Assembly (NCBI GenBank): GCA_022842845.1
Contig: JALHOT010000004.1
Coordinates: forward strand, 62,001-126,000
Direction of reading: 5' to 3'
From: Cyclobacteriaceae bacterium
GTDB taxonomy: Bacteria > Bacteroidota > Bacteroidia > Cytophagales > Cyclobacteriaceae
Length of the DNA stretch: 64,000 nucleotides
The position numbers were made by a program, and so were the translations under genes. The notes under the pieces were generated by a model, which ran no database searches, was not told the origin of the DNA, and saw nothing but the letters and a program-made list of their open reading frames with translations. This document shows positions 34,674 to 43,071 of the stretch, piece after piece (within the stretch, counting starts at the first letter, position 1; every line of letters begins with the position of its first letter).

Positions 34674-36326
34674 CTAATGGGTCATCAATTCTTTAGCACT
34701 ATCCAGCGCAATTTTAGAAGGTTTTGCCCCGCCAATCATCTCTGCGATTTTTTCAATTCGCTCTTGTTCTTTAAGCTCTTTAATAAGGCTCACTGTTTTA
34801 GCAGAAGAATTATCCTTATACACAAAGAAGTGTGCATCACCTTTAGCAGCAATCTGAGGCAGATGACTGATCGTGATCAGTTGATGGCGTTTGGCCATCT
34901 TTTTCATCATGCTTCCTAGTTTTAAAGCAATTTCACCAGAAACTCCGGTATCAATTTCATCCAACACCAGCGTTGGCATGGCCTGTTTTTCTGCCATTAC
35001 CTGTTTAATACAAAACATAAGTCTGGCGAATTCTCCCCCGGAGGCAACTTGTGCTAAAGGCTTAGGGCTGATGCCTTTATTGGCACTAAAAAGTAATTCA
35101 ATTTTGTCAGCTCCAGTAACACCTGGCTCCACCAGGCTATGCTCAAAGTCCAATGTTGCAGAGGGGATACCAAGTTCTTTAAGAGGAGAAACAATCTCTT
35201 TTACAAGGGTTGCAAAAACTTTTTTACGTGAATCAGATAGCAATTTGGCAGTGCTGTGTAATATTTTTTCAGCTTGTTCATATGCTTGTTTGCGCTTGAG
35301 CAAAGCTTCATCCACATTATCTGTAATACTGGCCTTTTGTGTAAGCTCTTCTTGTAAAGTGATCAACTCACTAACATTTGAAAAGCGGTGCTTTTTAAGC
35401 AGTCGGTAAAGCGTGCTGATGCGTTCTTTAACCAAGTCGGCTCGTTCCGCATCGAATTCTATGCTGTTCTCTTCCTTTTCCAGTTCATCGATAACATCAT
35501 CTAACTCGATGAGCAGGCTGTCTAACCTATTATAAAGCGTGGTGTACTTTTCCGAATAGGTGCTTACTTGTTGAACAAGACCTCTTGCTTCACTAATGGA
35601 ACTGCGTGAAGCATATTCTCCTTCTTGTAACAGAGTGAGTACAGTACGAAATCTTTGTTTGATTTCTTCTGCGTGCTCCATGATTTTAGCCTCCGACTCA
35701 AGTTTACTTTGATCTAAATCGTCCAGATCTGCTTTCAGTAATTCGTCAAGTTGAAAGCGTATGTAATCTCCTTCGGCTTTTAAAGTTTCTGCCTCAGCTT
35801 TTAAGGTGCTGTACTCTTTTTTGGTCTGTGTATAGTGCTTCCAGGCTTTACCGTAATCTTCTTTAATGGCATTATTGTTAGCAAAGGCATCTACCAAAGC
35901 TAATTGAAAAGATTGCTGGCCTAATTGCAGGGTTTCATGTTGCGAGTGTACATCTAACAACAAGCAACTGATCTTGCGCATCACCTCCAGAGTTACAGGG
36001 GTGTCGTTAATAAAAGCACGCGACTTACCGCCCGGACTGATTTCGCGTCTGATCACAGTATTTTGGTCGTAATCAAGATCTTCAGTTTTGAATACCTCTT
36101 TTAATTTATAACCACTGATATCGAAGGTTCCTTCGATGATACACTTCTCCTCCTCATCCCAAAGCACTTTGGTATCTGCGCGGTTCCCCATGAGCAAACC
36201 CAGCGCCCCCAACATAATGGATTTACCGGCTCCTGTTTCGCCCGTGACAACCGTTAATGCATCTGAAGGATTTAGCTCCAGTGCTTTAATGAGGGCGTAA
36301 TTTTTTATCGTTAGATGCTTTAGCAT
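34674..36326 (-). CDS. recN: DNA repair protein RecN
   Basis: A 550-residue SMC-like ATPase for double-strand break repair. Walker A is VTGETGAGKS (about 27-36), followed by a long coiled-coil region (about 150-370), and then signature and Walker B elements (VASGGEFARLMF and TLVLDEIDTGVSG) plus TISHLPQIAA. All are intact. It lies downstream of rnc, with a 90-base gap. Confidence 0.95.
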   Translation of the reverse strand: MLKHLTIKNYALIKALELNPSDALTVVTGETGAGKSIMLGALGLLMGNRADTKVLWDEEEKCIIEGTFDISGYKLKEVFKTEDLDYDQNTVIRREISPGGKSRAFINDTPVTLEVMRKISCLLLDVHSQHETLQLGQQSFQLALVDAFANNNAIKEDYGKAWKHYTQTKKEYSTLKAEAETLKAEGDYIRFQLDELLKADLDDLDQSKLESEAKIMEHAEEIKQRFRTVLTLLQEGEYASRSSISEARGLVQQVSTYSEKYTTLYNRLDSLLIELDDVIDELEKEENSIEFDAERADLVKERISTLYRLLKKHRFSNVSELITLQEELTQKASITDNVDEALLKRKQAYEQAEKILHSTAKLLSDSRKKVFATLVKEIVSPLKELGIPSATLDFEHSLVEPGVTGADKIELLFSANKGISPKPLAQVASGGEFARLMFCIKQVMAEKQAMPTLVLDEIDTGVSGEIALKLGSMMKKMAKRHQLITISHLPQIAAKGDAHFFVYKDNSSAKTVSLIKELKEQERIEKIAEMIGGAKPSKIALDSAKELMTH

Positions 36327-36416
36327 CGATGTTTTTTAATGGATAGTAAAAAAACAATAATTCTGGGGAAGATGCTTGGGCGTTTTAGAAAAAATATGAC
36401 ACTTAGTGACAAAGTA

Positions 36417-37145
36417 CTACTCGGTAGTGGCAATTTGAAGCATCTCTATAGTTTTAAAGGCTGCATCCTGTTCTGCTTTCTTTTTATTATTGCCATAACC
36501 GGTGCCTTTAGCCTCATTGTCAATCATTACCTGGGCGGTAAACTCTTTGCGATTCTTTGCCTTTTTTACCTCAACAATTTCAAAGCGAATGTTTTTGCCT
36601 TCGCGTTGCGACCATTCAATGAGTTTACTCTTATAATTTGAGTTTGAGTTGACTACTTCATCCAGATCGTAATGGGGCGCAATGAGTTTGTCAATCACAA
36701 ATTTCTTACAGCGCAAGTAGCCCTTATCTAAATAAACAGCTCCTACGATGGCTTCAAGTGTATTGCCAAGGATTACCTGCTGCAGGTGGAGGTTTTTATT
36801 ATCGAATTGTACAATGTTGCCTACACCAATTTTTCTGGCGAGTAAATTCAGGGCTTCTCTGTTGACAATTCGTGATCGGATTTCAGTTAAAAAGCCTTCG
36901 TCTTTGTAAGGGTATTTTTTGAACAAGTAATCAGCTACGGCAGCACCCAAAATGGCATCACCAAGGTATTCCAGGCGTTCATTTGAATCCTTGAGCCCTT
37001 TTCCATTGGGCTTGGCAATGGAGCTGTGCAAGGTGGCGAGTCTATAGAGTTCTAAATTGGAAGGCGTAAAGCCTGCAATATTTCGTATAGCTGCGATAAG
37101 CCTTGTATCGGACTCCGGTCTACTTTTAAGGATTCTCCAAACCAA
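36417..37145 (-). CDS. rnc: Ribonuclease III
   Basis: A 242-residue enzyme that cuts double-stranded RNA, including rRNA precursors. The RNase III signature NERLEYLGDAILG and the second acidic site (TLEAIVGAVYLDKG) are present in the N-terminal domain (about 20-155). A double-stranded RNA-binding domain with the usual GTGYGNNKKKAEQDAA end follows. The start is a TTG at 37143-37145; a stop two codons upstream and the lack of ATG make it the only option. It is third in the acpP-fabF-rnc unit. Confidence 0.94.
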   Translation of the reverse strand: MVWRILKSRPESDTRLIAAIRNIAGFTPSNLELYRLATLHSSIAKPNGKGLKDSNERLEYLGDAILGAAVADYLFKKYPYKDEGFLTEIRSRIVNREALNLLARKIGVGNIVQFDNKNLHLQQVILGNTLEAIVGAVYLDKGYLRCKKFVIDKLIAPHYDLDEVVNSNSNYKSKLIEWSQREGKNIRFEIVEVKKAKNRKEFTAQVMIDNEAKGTGYGNNKKKAEQDAAFKTIEMLQIATTE

Positions 37146-37233
37146 GCACTAATGCATTATGTTAAACATCTTTTGCGTAGGTATAAACTTACACAAAGGA
37201 ATTGAACGATGAAAATAGGAAGATGAAGTGCGA

Positions 37234-38487
37234 TTAACCCTTGTACTTCTTAAGGATGATTGAGAAGTTATGACCACCAAATCCGAAAGTATTGCTAAGT
37301 GCGATATTGACTTCACGTTTTTGGGCTTTATTGAAAGTCAGGTTCAGCTTAGGGTCAAGGCCATCATCATCGGTAAAGTGATTGATGGTGGGGGGGATGA
37401 TCGATTCGTTGATAGCCATGATACAGGCAAGTGCTTCGATGGCGCCTGCAGCTCCTAACAAGTGGCCGGTCATTGACTTGGTTGAGCTGATATTTAGCTT
37501 ATAGGCGTGCTCACCAAAAACTCTCTGAATGGCTTTGATTTCGCCTAAGTCACCTAGAGGAGTGGAGGTACCGTGAGTGTTAACGTAATCAACATCAGCG
37601 GCTGTAATACCAGCCTCATCAAGTGCATTTTGCATTACTTTGGTGATCCCCAAGCCTTCTGGATGTGGCGCAGTAATGTGGTAAGCATCAGCAGTCATAC
37701 CGCCACCGACAACTTCCGCATAAATTTTAGCACCACGTTTTTTAGCGTGTTCGTATTCTTCTAAAATAAGGGCACCTGCACCTTCGCCTAACACAAAACC
37801 GTCACGTTCCTTATCGTACGGACGTGAGGCTGTTTCAGGAGAATCATTTCTTTCAGAGAGGGCCTTCATGGCATTAAAACCACCCACGCCAGCCTCTGCA
37901 ACAGCTGCTTCCGATCCACCGGTTACCATTACATCAGCCTTACCTAATCGAATGTAGGTGAAGGCATCGTAGATCGCATTGGTAGAAGAAGCACAGGCAG
38001 AAACGGTTGTAAAGTTAGGGCCTCTAAAGCCGTACTTAATAGAAATGTGACCTGCGCTCAGGTCAGCAATCATTTTAGGAATGAAAAAGGGGTTGAAACG
38101 CGGAGTTCCATCACCTTTGGCAAAAGATTTAACTTCTTCGGAGAAAGTAATCAACCCTCCGATGCCAGAACCCCAAATAACCCCAACACGGTCGGGATCG
38201 AGTTCTTGCAGCGGAAGGTTTGAGTCCTTTACAGCCTCCTCGGCAGAGACCATGGCATACTGGGCGAAAAGGTCGAGTTTTCGGGCCTCTTTGCGGTCCA
38301 TGAAATTGCCAATTTCGAAGTTTTTCACTTCGCAGGCGAATTTGGTTTTAAACAAGCTTGTATCAAATTTAGTAATGGGCGCAGCGCCACTTTTACCCTC
38401 CTTTAATCCTTGCCAATATTCTTGATAAGTATTGCCGATTGGGGTGAGCGCACCTAGTCCAGTAACTACAACTCGTTTAAATGTCAT
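37234..38487 (-). CDS. fabF: Beta-ketoacyl-ACP synthase II
   Basis: A 417-residue condensing enzyme of fatty acid elongation. The catalytic triad is seen: Cys in TVSACASSTNA (about 165), His in THGTSTPLGD (about 305) and His in NTFGFGGHN (about 402 region). It follows acpP by 39 bases, the standard order in bacteria, and lies before rnc. Expected to be essential and highly expressed. Confidence 0.97.
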   Translation of the reverse strand: MTFKRVVVTGLGALTPIGNTYQEYWQGLKEGKSGAAPITKFDTSLFKTKFACEVKNFEIGNFMDRKEARKLDLFAQYAMVSAEEAVKDSNLPLQELDPDRVGVIWGSGIGGLITFSEEVKSFAKGDGTPRFNPFFIPKMIADLSAGHISIKYGFRGPNFTTVSACASSTNAIYDAFTYIRLGKADVMVTGGSEAAVAEAGVGGFNAMKALSERNDSPETASRPYDKERDGFVLGEGAGALILEEYEHAKKRGAKIYAEVVGGGMTADAYHITAPHPEGLGITKVMQNALDEAGITAADVDYVNTHGTSTPLGDLGEIKAIQRVFGEHAYKLNISSTKSMTGHLLGAAGAIEALACIMAINESIIPPTINHFTDDDGLDPKLNLTFNKAQKREVNIALSNTFGFGGHNFSIILKKYKG

Positions 38488-38526
38488 GGTTTGCGGGATG
38501 TAATGGTCAAGCCGGGGCTTGAGAAA

Positions 38527-38766
38527 TTATTTCTTTGCGTTTTGCTCGAGGTAAGAGATAGCCTGACCTACGGTTCCGATGTTTTCTGCTTGATCATCTG
38601 GAATAGAAATGTTGAATTCTTTCTCAAATTCCATGATTAATTCAACAGTGTCAAGAGAGTCAGCGCCAAGATCGTTAGTGAAGCTAGCCTCAGGAGTAAC
38701 TTCAGATTCTTCTACGCCAAGCTTCTCGATAATGATCTGCTTTACTTTTTGTGCAATTTCAGACAT
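38527..38766 (-). CDS. acpP: Acyl carrier protein
   Basis: A 79-residue acidic four-helix carrier with the phosphopantetheine serine in [13 protein letters not shown] (about residue 38). It carries growing acyl chains for FabF and other enzymes. It is the first gene of the unit with fabF and rnc, and has a recognisable promoter. Confidence 0.97.
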   Translation of the reverse strand: MSEIAQKVKQIIIEKLGVEESEVTPEASFTNDLGADSLDTVELIMEFEKEFNISIPDDQAENIGTVGQAISYLEQNAKK

Positions 38767-38797
38767 GTTTGTAAGGTTTTGGATTTTAAAATCTGTG

Positions 38798-38829
38798 CAA
38801 AGAAAGAGATTTACGTCATAATTGTCAAA
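38798..38829 (-). promoter_or_regulatory. Promoter of acpP-fabF-rnc
   Basis: On the minus strand TTTG (38829-38826), 20 bases, TTTCTTTG (38805-38798). The -33 box and spacing fit well; the -7 box differs from TAnnTTTG only at its second base. The leader would be about 27 bases. Confidence 0.6.
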
Positions 38830-38870
38830 TCCGCAGATTTAAACGGTAAAATAGTTGCGGAGCCCCCTAT

Positions 38871-39293
38871 ATGAAAAAGAATAAGCTTGTAGTAGAATAT
38901 GATTTTGACTTTGTGCTGATGGGCATCACCAGTTCCTTTAAAGGCTATAAACTAGCCTGGGAACTGAATAAAAACTTGTCGCTGCACCTTGTTAAAACTG
39001 ATGATGTTATTGCCGGATTTAAAGGCAATATCGAAAGAAGTTTCTCCTGCCATATATATCAGACTAACACCCGTTTTATCCGCTTAATTCGTAACAAACC
39101 GCAAGAATCAGAGGGGGGTAAGTTCTATTTGGCCCCAGAATTTCCCCATTTCGATTATTTATTGGTGGTGCAGGATAGTGAACAATCGTTTGCAGAAAAT
39201 ATATTGGAGGCCGTTCGTAAAATTCCTTCGGTAGAACTAGCTGCTTTTATACCTTTGGACACTCTTAAAACAAAAGAGAATTTTATTTTCTAA
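38871..39293 (+). CDS. IPExxxVDY family protein
   Basis: A 140-residue protein of a Bacteroidota family of unknown function, named for a motif that appears here in modified form as APEFPHFDY (about 101-109). The N-terminal VEYDFDFVLMGI segment and a C-terminal helix (ENILEAVRKIP) also fit. It sits immediately before pyk, its usual place, with five bases between, so a link to glycolytic control has some support from context. Confidence 0.88.
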   Translation: MKKNKLVVEYDFDFVLMGITSSFKGYKLAWELNKNLSLHLVKTDDVIAGFKGNIERSFSCHIYQTNTRFIRLIRNKPQESEGGKFYLAPEFPHFDYLLVVQDSEQSFAENILEAVRKIPSVELAAFIPLDTLKTKENFIF

Positions 39294-39298
39294 ACATT

Positions 39299-40729
39299 AT
39301 GTTCGAGAAAGTTTCGTACAACAAGACCAAAATCGTTGCCACCGTTGGTCCCGCTTCCAACAATAAAGAAATGCTCAGAGCCCTTATTAAAGAAGGGGTA
39401 GATGTATTCAGGCTCAATTTCTCTCATGGATCGCATGAAGACCATTTAAAAGTAATCAAGGCGGTTCGTGAATTGAATACCGAAATGGGCACACACGTGT
39501 GCTTATTGCAAGATTTACAAGGCCCTAAAATCAGGGTGCAGGATATGCAGCCAGACGTAGTGCTGGAGCGTGGGCAGGAATTTATAATTACTACCCGCGA
39601 ATTGGTTGGAAATCGCGAGATGGCCAGCACTTCTTACAAGGCTTTGCCGAATGACGTGAAAGTAGGCGATACTATCCTGATTGATGATGGTAAAATTGAG
39701 CTAAAAGTAAGCGAGGTTCGAGATATTGATGTAGTATCTGAAGTTGTTTATGGTGGACCTCTAAAGTCAAAGAAGGGTATTAACCTGCCTAATACAAAAG
39801 TTTCTGCTCCATCTTTAACTGAAAAAGATTTAAAAGATCTTGAGTTCGGTCTTCAACACAATGTGGAGTGGATAGCCTTGTCATTTGTTCGCAAGGCGCA
39901 CGACATCACTGTGCTTCGCAACATTATCGACCAGAATAAGTCTAATGCTAAAATTGTAGCTAAGATTGAAAAGCCTGAAGCGCTTAGCAATATTGATGAT
40001 ATTATTGCAGCTACCGATGCTATCATGGTAGCGCGGGGCGATTTGGGTGTTGAGATATGGATGGAAGAAGTGCCGATGGTGCAAAAGATGCTGGTGGAAA
40101 AATGTAACAAGGCCAGCAAGCCAGTTATCGTTGCCACGCAGATGATGGAGAGTATGATTGAAAACCCTCGCCCAACACGCGCTGAAACCAATGACGTGGC
40201 CAATGCTGTGATGGATGGGGCCGATGCCTTAATGCTTTCTGCTGAAACGGCAGCTGGTAAGTATCCTATAGAGGTAATACGCAGTATGGTGCGCACCATT
40301 GCTTCTGTAGAAAAGAATCAGAAAATATATTATCGCTATCGCGAGCTTGATTCTGACAACGAATCGTATATGAACGATAGCTTGGTTTTATCAGCTTGTA
40401 AGCTAGCTAAGGATATAGGGGCAAAGGCTATTGTGGGTATGACCTATTCCGGATATACAGCCTTTAGGGCATCATCACACAGACCTAATACAAACATATT
40501 TGTATTTACGGCCAACGCTACCATTCTCAATACGATGAGTCTGGTGTGGGGTGCCCGTACTTATTTTTATGATAAAATGTTTTCGACTGACCAAACGATG
40601 GACGATGTTGAAAACATGTTGAAGCGTGATGGCCATGTTAAAACGGGCGATACTTTTATTGTTTTGGCCAGTATGCCAATCCATGAGCGCAACAGAACCA
40701 ATACCATAAAGGTGAATGTTGTGAAGTAA
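39299..40729 (+). CDS. pyk: Pyruvate kinase
   Basis: A 476-residue enzyme converting phosphoenolpyruvate and ADP to pyruvate and ATP. Clear motifs: KIVATVGPAS, NFSHGSHEDH, LQDLQGPKIRV, the Mg/K site with AKIEKPEAL, and VARGDLGVE followed by ATQMMESM and AETAAGKYP. The C-terminal allosteric domain (about 350-476) is complete. It is the second gene of a unit with the IPExxxVDY protein and has its own terminator. Confidence 0.97.
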   Translation: MFEKVSYNKTKIVATVGPASNNKEMLRALIKEGVDVFRLNFSHGSHEDHLKVIKAVRELNTEMGTHVCLLQDLQGPKIRVQDMQPDVVLERGQEFIITTRELVGNREMASTSYKALPNDVKVGDTILIDDGKIELKVSEVRDIDVVSEVVYGGPLKSKKGINLPNTKVSAPSLTEKDLKDLEFGLQHNVEWIALSFVRKAHDITVLRNIIDQNKSNAKIVAKIEKPEALSNIDDIIAATDAIMVARGDLGVEIWMEEVPMVQKMLVEKCNKASKPVIVATQMMESMIENPRPTRAETNDVANAVMDGADALMLSAETAAGKYPIEVIRSMVRTIASVEKNQKIYYRYRELDSDNESYMNDSLVLSACKLAKDIGAKAIVGMTYSGYTAFRASSHRPNTNIFVFTANATILNTMSLVWGARTYFYDKMFSTDQTMDDVENMLKRDGHVKTGDTFIVLASMPIHERNRTNTIKVNVVK

Positions 40730-40750
40730 GTATTTACTCCCAGATTTATG

Positions 40751-40789
40751 ATGGACAGTTCGGCATGCCAGACTGTCCATTTTGTTTTA
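40751..40789 (+). terminator. Terminator of pyk
   Basis: ATGGACAGT and ACTGTCCAT pair around a 12-base loop and are followed by TTTGTTTT. It starts 22 bases after the pyk stop. The remainder of the gap to 40960 shows no gene. Confidence 0.85.
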
Positions 40790-40962
40790 TACCCGCTACA
40801 GCCTGGACTAAGAATTATGTTATTCACATACAGGCTTGCAGAACCTTTTTCAATAACAAAATTTTGAATAGTGCTCTGCCACCAGCGGTAATAACTCTAA
40901 ATAAAAAAATCTAGGTTGCATAAAGTATGCACTTCCATTTCAGCACCCATACCTACTACCTG

Positions 40963-40993
40963 TTTGATTAAATCCTCAACTCTTCTATCTTTG
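40963..40993 (+). promoter_or_regulatory. Promoter of the barrel protein gene at 41026
   Basis: TTTG (40963-40966), 19 bases, TATCTTTG (40986-40993): a full match to the Bacteroidota consensus. The predicted leader is about 28 bases. Confidence 0.8.
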
Positions 40994-41025
40994 TTTACCT
41001 CTGTGAGGAACTCGTTGTACAGAAA

Positions 41026-42741
41026 ATGCGGAAACGCCTCTTCTATTTGTGTCTAGTCTGTAGTTGTGTTATTACTTCATCGGTGGCACAGCAGTTGGAT
41101 GCTATTGGAAAAGAAAAGGCTCTTACTTTTTCAGGTGGATTATCCCTTAATCAAGTTTTTTATGCGGTAGATGGTATAGAGTCGCGTAGAGATCCGTACA
41201 CTTATTTTGCTGCTGGTAATCTTAACCTGGCATTGTATGGATGGAGTGTGCCACTTAGCTTCTCGGTTTCAAATCAGCAAACATCTTTTCAACAGCCATT
41301 CAATCAATTTAGTCTTCACCCATCATATAAGTCACTGACTGCACACATAGGTTTAACCAGCATGACCTATTCACCTTATACGGTTAGTGGTCACCTGTTT
41401 AACGGGGCTGCCCTTGATCTGGTTCCCGAAGGTCGTTGGACCTTTAGTGCTTTATATGGTAGATTTCTCAAAGCAGTGCCCTTCGATACAGCCCAAAACA
41501 GTCAACCTGCTTTTGAGCGGAGAGGTGTAGGCTTTAAATCGGAGTACAGTGACGGGAAAAATAGTATGAATCTAATTTTATTTCGATCTAAAGATGCATT
41601 TCAATCAATAGGGGCGTTGCCGGATAGCATTGGTGTTTTGCCTGAGGAAAATCTGGTGCTGAGCCTGGCTGGAAGTAAAATACTTTTTGGTAAGTGGGTG
41701 GTAAAAGCAGAGTGGGCAGGGAGTGCCTTATCGCGAGATATACGAGCATCAGAAAATCATGATGATAGCTTTTTAAGCAAACCTACTTTTTTATTTACAC
41801 CCAGGCTATCAACGGCCTATTTTCAGGTATATAAAACTGGTATTACCTATCAGGAGGCTGGGTATAATGTTGGGGTAGCTTATGAGCATATTGAGCCAGG
41901 TTATAAAACACATGGTGCTTATTTTTTTAATAATGATTTGGAGAATATTACCATCAACCTGGGGACAACACTTTTTGAAAATAAGATCAGCTTGGCCAGT
42001 AGCTTTGGCACTCAACGCGATAACCTTGACCAGCATAAAGTGAGTACCCTAAGAAGGACGGTGGGGTCCGTGAACCTTAATTATACGCCATCGCAAGTTT
42101 TTAATGTTTCTGCGTCATACTCCAGCTTTCAATCATTTACCAATATCCGCTCTCAATTTGTGGACATTAATCAGCTCACCCCTTATGACAATTTAGACAC
42201 CCTCAACTTTACGCAGTTGTCGCGCAATGCAAGGCTTACGGCTATGCTTTCTATTGATAAGTCTGAAACCAAGAAGCAAAGCCTAAGTGCTAATTTGATG
42301 TATCAAGGTGGTGCAGATGAGCAAGGGGGTGTGGTACAAAATACCGGAGCCACCTTTTACAATGCAAACACTGCCTATATGTTAAGTCTTGTTCCGAAAA
42401 ATATGAGCGTGTCGCTTTCTGTCAATGCCACCATCAGCCAAAGCGGAATGTCAGATACAAGAACGGTGGGGCCAGTCCTTTCGTTGATGCGTTCTTTCTT
42501 TGATAAGAAATTGCGAGCTAACGTGTCTACCACCTACAACAGCACTTACCAGGCGGGTGAGGTCATGGCCACTATCTTTAATGGGCGGGTCGGAGCCTCA
42601 TTTACAGTTAAGAAAAAGCATATCCTAAACGCAAATGCAGCTTTAGTTAATAGAAAGAACCAGGTAGGTGTATCACGTAAATCTTTTACCGAGTTTACTG
42701 GTTCTTTAGGCTATGCCTATAACTTTGGAACAGCAAAATGA
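41026..42741 (+). CDS. Uncharacterised outer-membrane beta-barrel protein
   Basis: A 571-residue protein with a signal peptide (to SVAQ, about 21), followed by many alternating-residue strands (for example LSFSVSNQQTS and GVGFKSEYSDG) and a terminal strand TGSLGYAYNFGTAK. This is a large barrel of roughly 26-30 strands with no plug domain. No family was recognised. Its separate strong promoter shows an independent unit. Confidence 0.8.
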   Translation: MRKRLFYLCLVCSCVITSSVAQQLDAIGKEKALTFSGGLSLNQVFYAVDGIESRRDPYTYFAAGNLNLALYGWSVPLSFSVSNQQTSFQQPFNQFSLHPSYKSLTAHIGLTSMTYSPYTVSGHLFNGAALDLVPEGRWTFSALYGRFLKAVPFDTAQNSQPAFERRGVGFKSEYSDGKNSMNLILFRSKDAFQSIGALPDSIGVLPEENLVLSLAGSKILFGKWVVKAEWAGSALSRDIRASENHDDSFLSKPTFLFTPRLSTAYFQVYKTGITYQEAGYNVGVAYEHIEPGYKTHGAYFFNNDLENITINLGTTLFENKISLASSFGTQRDNLDQHKVSTLRRTVGSVNLNYTPSQVFNVSASYSSFQSFTNIRSQFVDINQLTPYDNLDTLNFTQLSRNARLTAMLSIDKSETKKQSLSANLMYQGGADEQGGVVQNTGATFYNANTAYMLSLVPKNMSVSLSVNATISQSGMSDTRTVGPVLSLMRSFFDKKLRANVSTTYNSTYQAGEVMATIFNGRVGASFTVKKKHILNANAALVNRKNQVGVSRKSFTEFTGSLGYAYNFGTAK

Positions 42742-42901
42742 TTCTTTGAGATGTTTTATTGTTTCAATAGGGCTTCGATGCCTATGGTGTTTCAATAGTC
42801 AGTAGTTGGGATCGGTCAGTTAAATGATTCTGTTTTCAAGGTTTTTATGTCTTTTGTAAAAAAATCTATACCTTATTTTTAAGGTATTTGCGCTCTCTTG
42901 C

Positions 42902-42932
42902 TTGACATGAAAACATTTTTGATTTAATCTTG
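42902..42932 (+). promoter_or_regulatory. Promoter-like pair upstream of the candidate small RNA
   Basis: TTG (42902-42904), 20 bases, TAATCTTG (42925-42932). One base of the -7 box differs from TAnnTTTG. No open frame follows. Confidence 0.45.
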
Positions 42933-42937
42933 AAGCG

Positions 42938-43061
42938 AGCTCCTGAAGCTCTCGTTGTGTAGCAATTTTGTACCTGACTTTTGGTATAAAATTTTATCCC
43001 CTCTATTTATATCCCCAAGGAGAAGCAACCCACCTCAGATCTGAGGTGGGTTCTCTTTTTC
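42938..43061 (+). ncRNA. Candidate small RNA
   Basis: A segment of about 125 bases with no coding frame, starting just after a promoter-like pair and ending in a strong terminator hairpin with a T run. It contains a short hairpin (GAGCTCCTGAAGCTC, 42938-42952 region). It fills most of a 330-base gap (42742-43071) otherwise without features. No known RNA family was recognised. It could instead be the long 3' end of the upstream barrel gene. Confidence 0.4.
43027..43061 (+). terminator. Terminator, perfect 13-bp palindrome
   Basis: AACCCACCTCAGA and its exact complement TCTGAGGTGGGTT sit back to back (43027-43052), followed by CTCTTTTTC on the plus strand. The stem could also stop the converging kinase gene from the other side, but the T run is on the plus side. 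Confidence 0.85.
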
Positions 43062-43071
43062 AATATGGCTA

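Noticed and set aside
34891-35409. 172-codon plus-strand frame
   Set aside because: Antisense to recN, with low-complexity Ser/Leu composition; no start signals.
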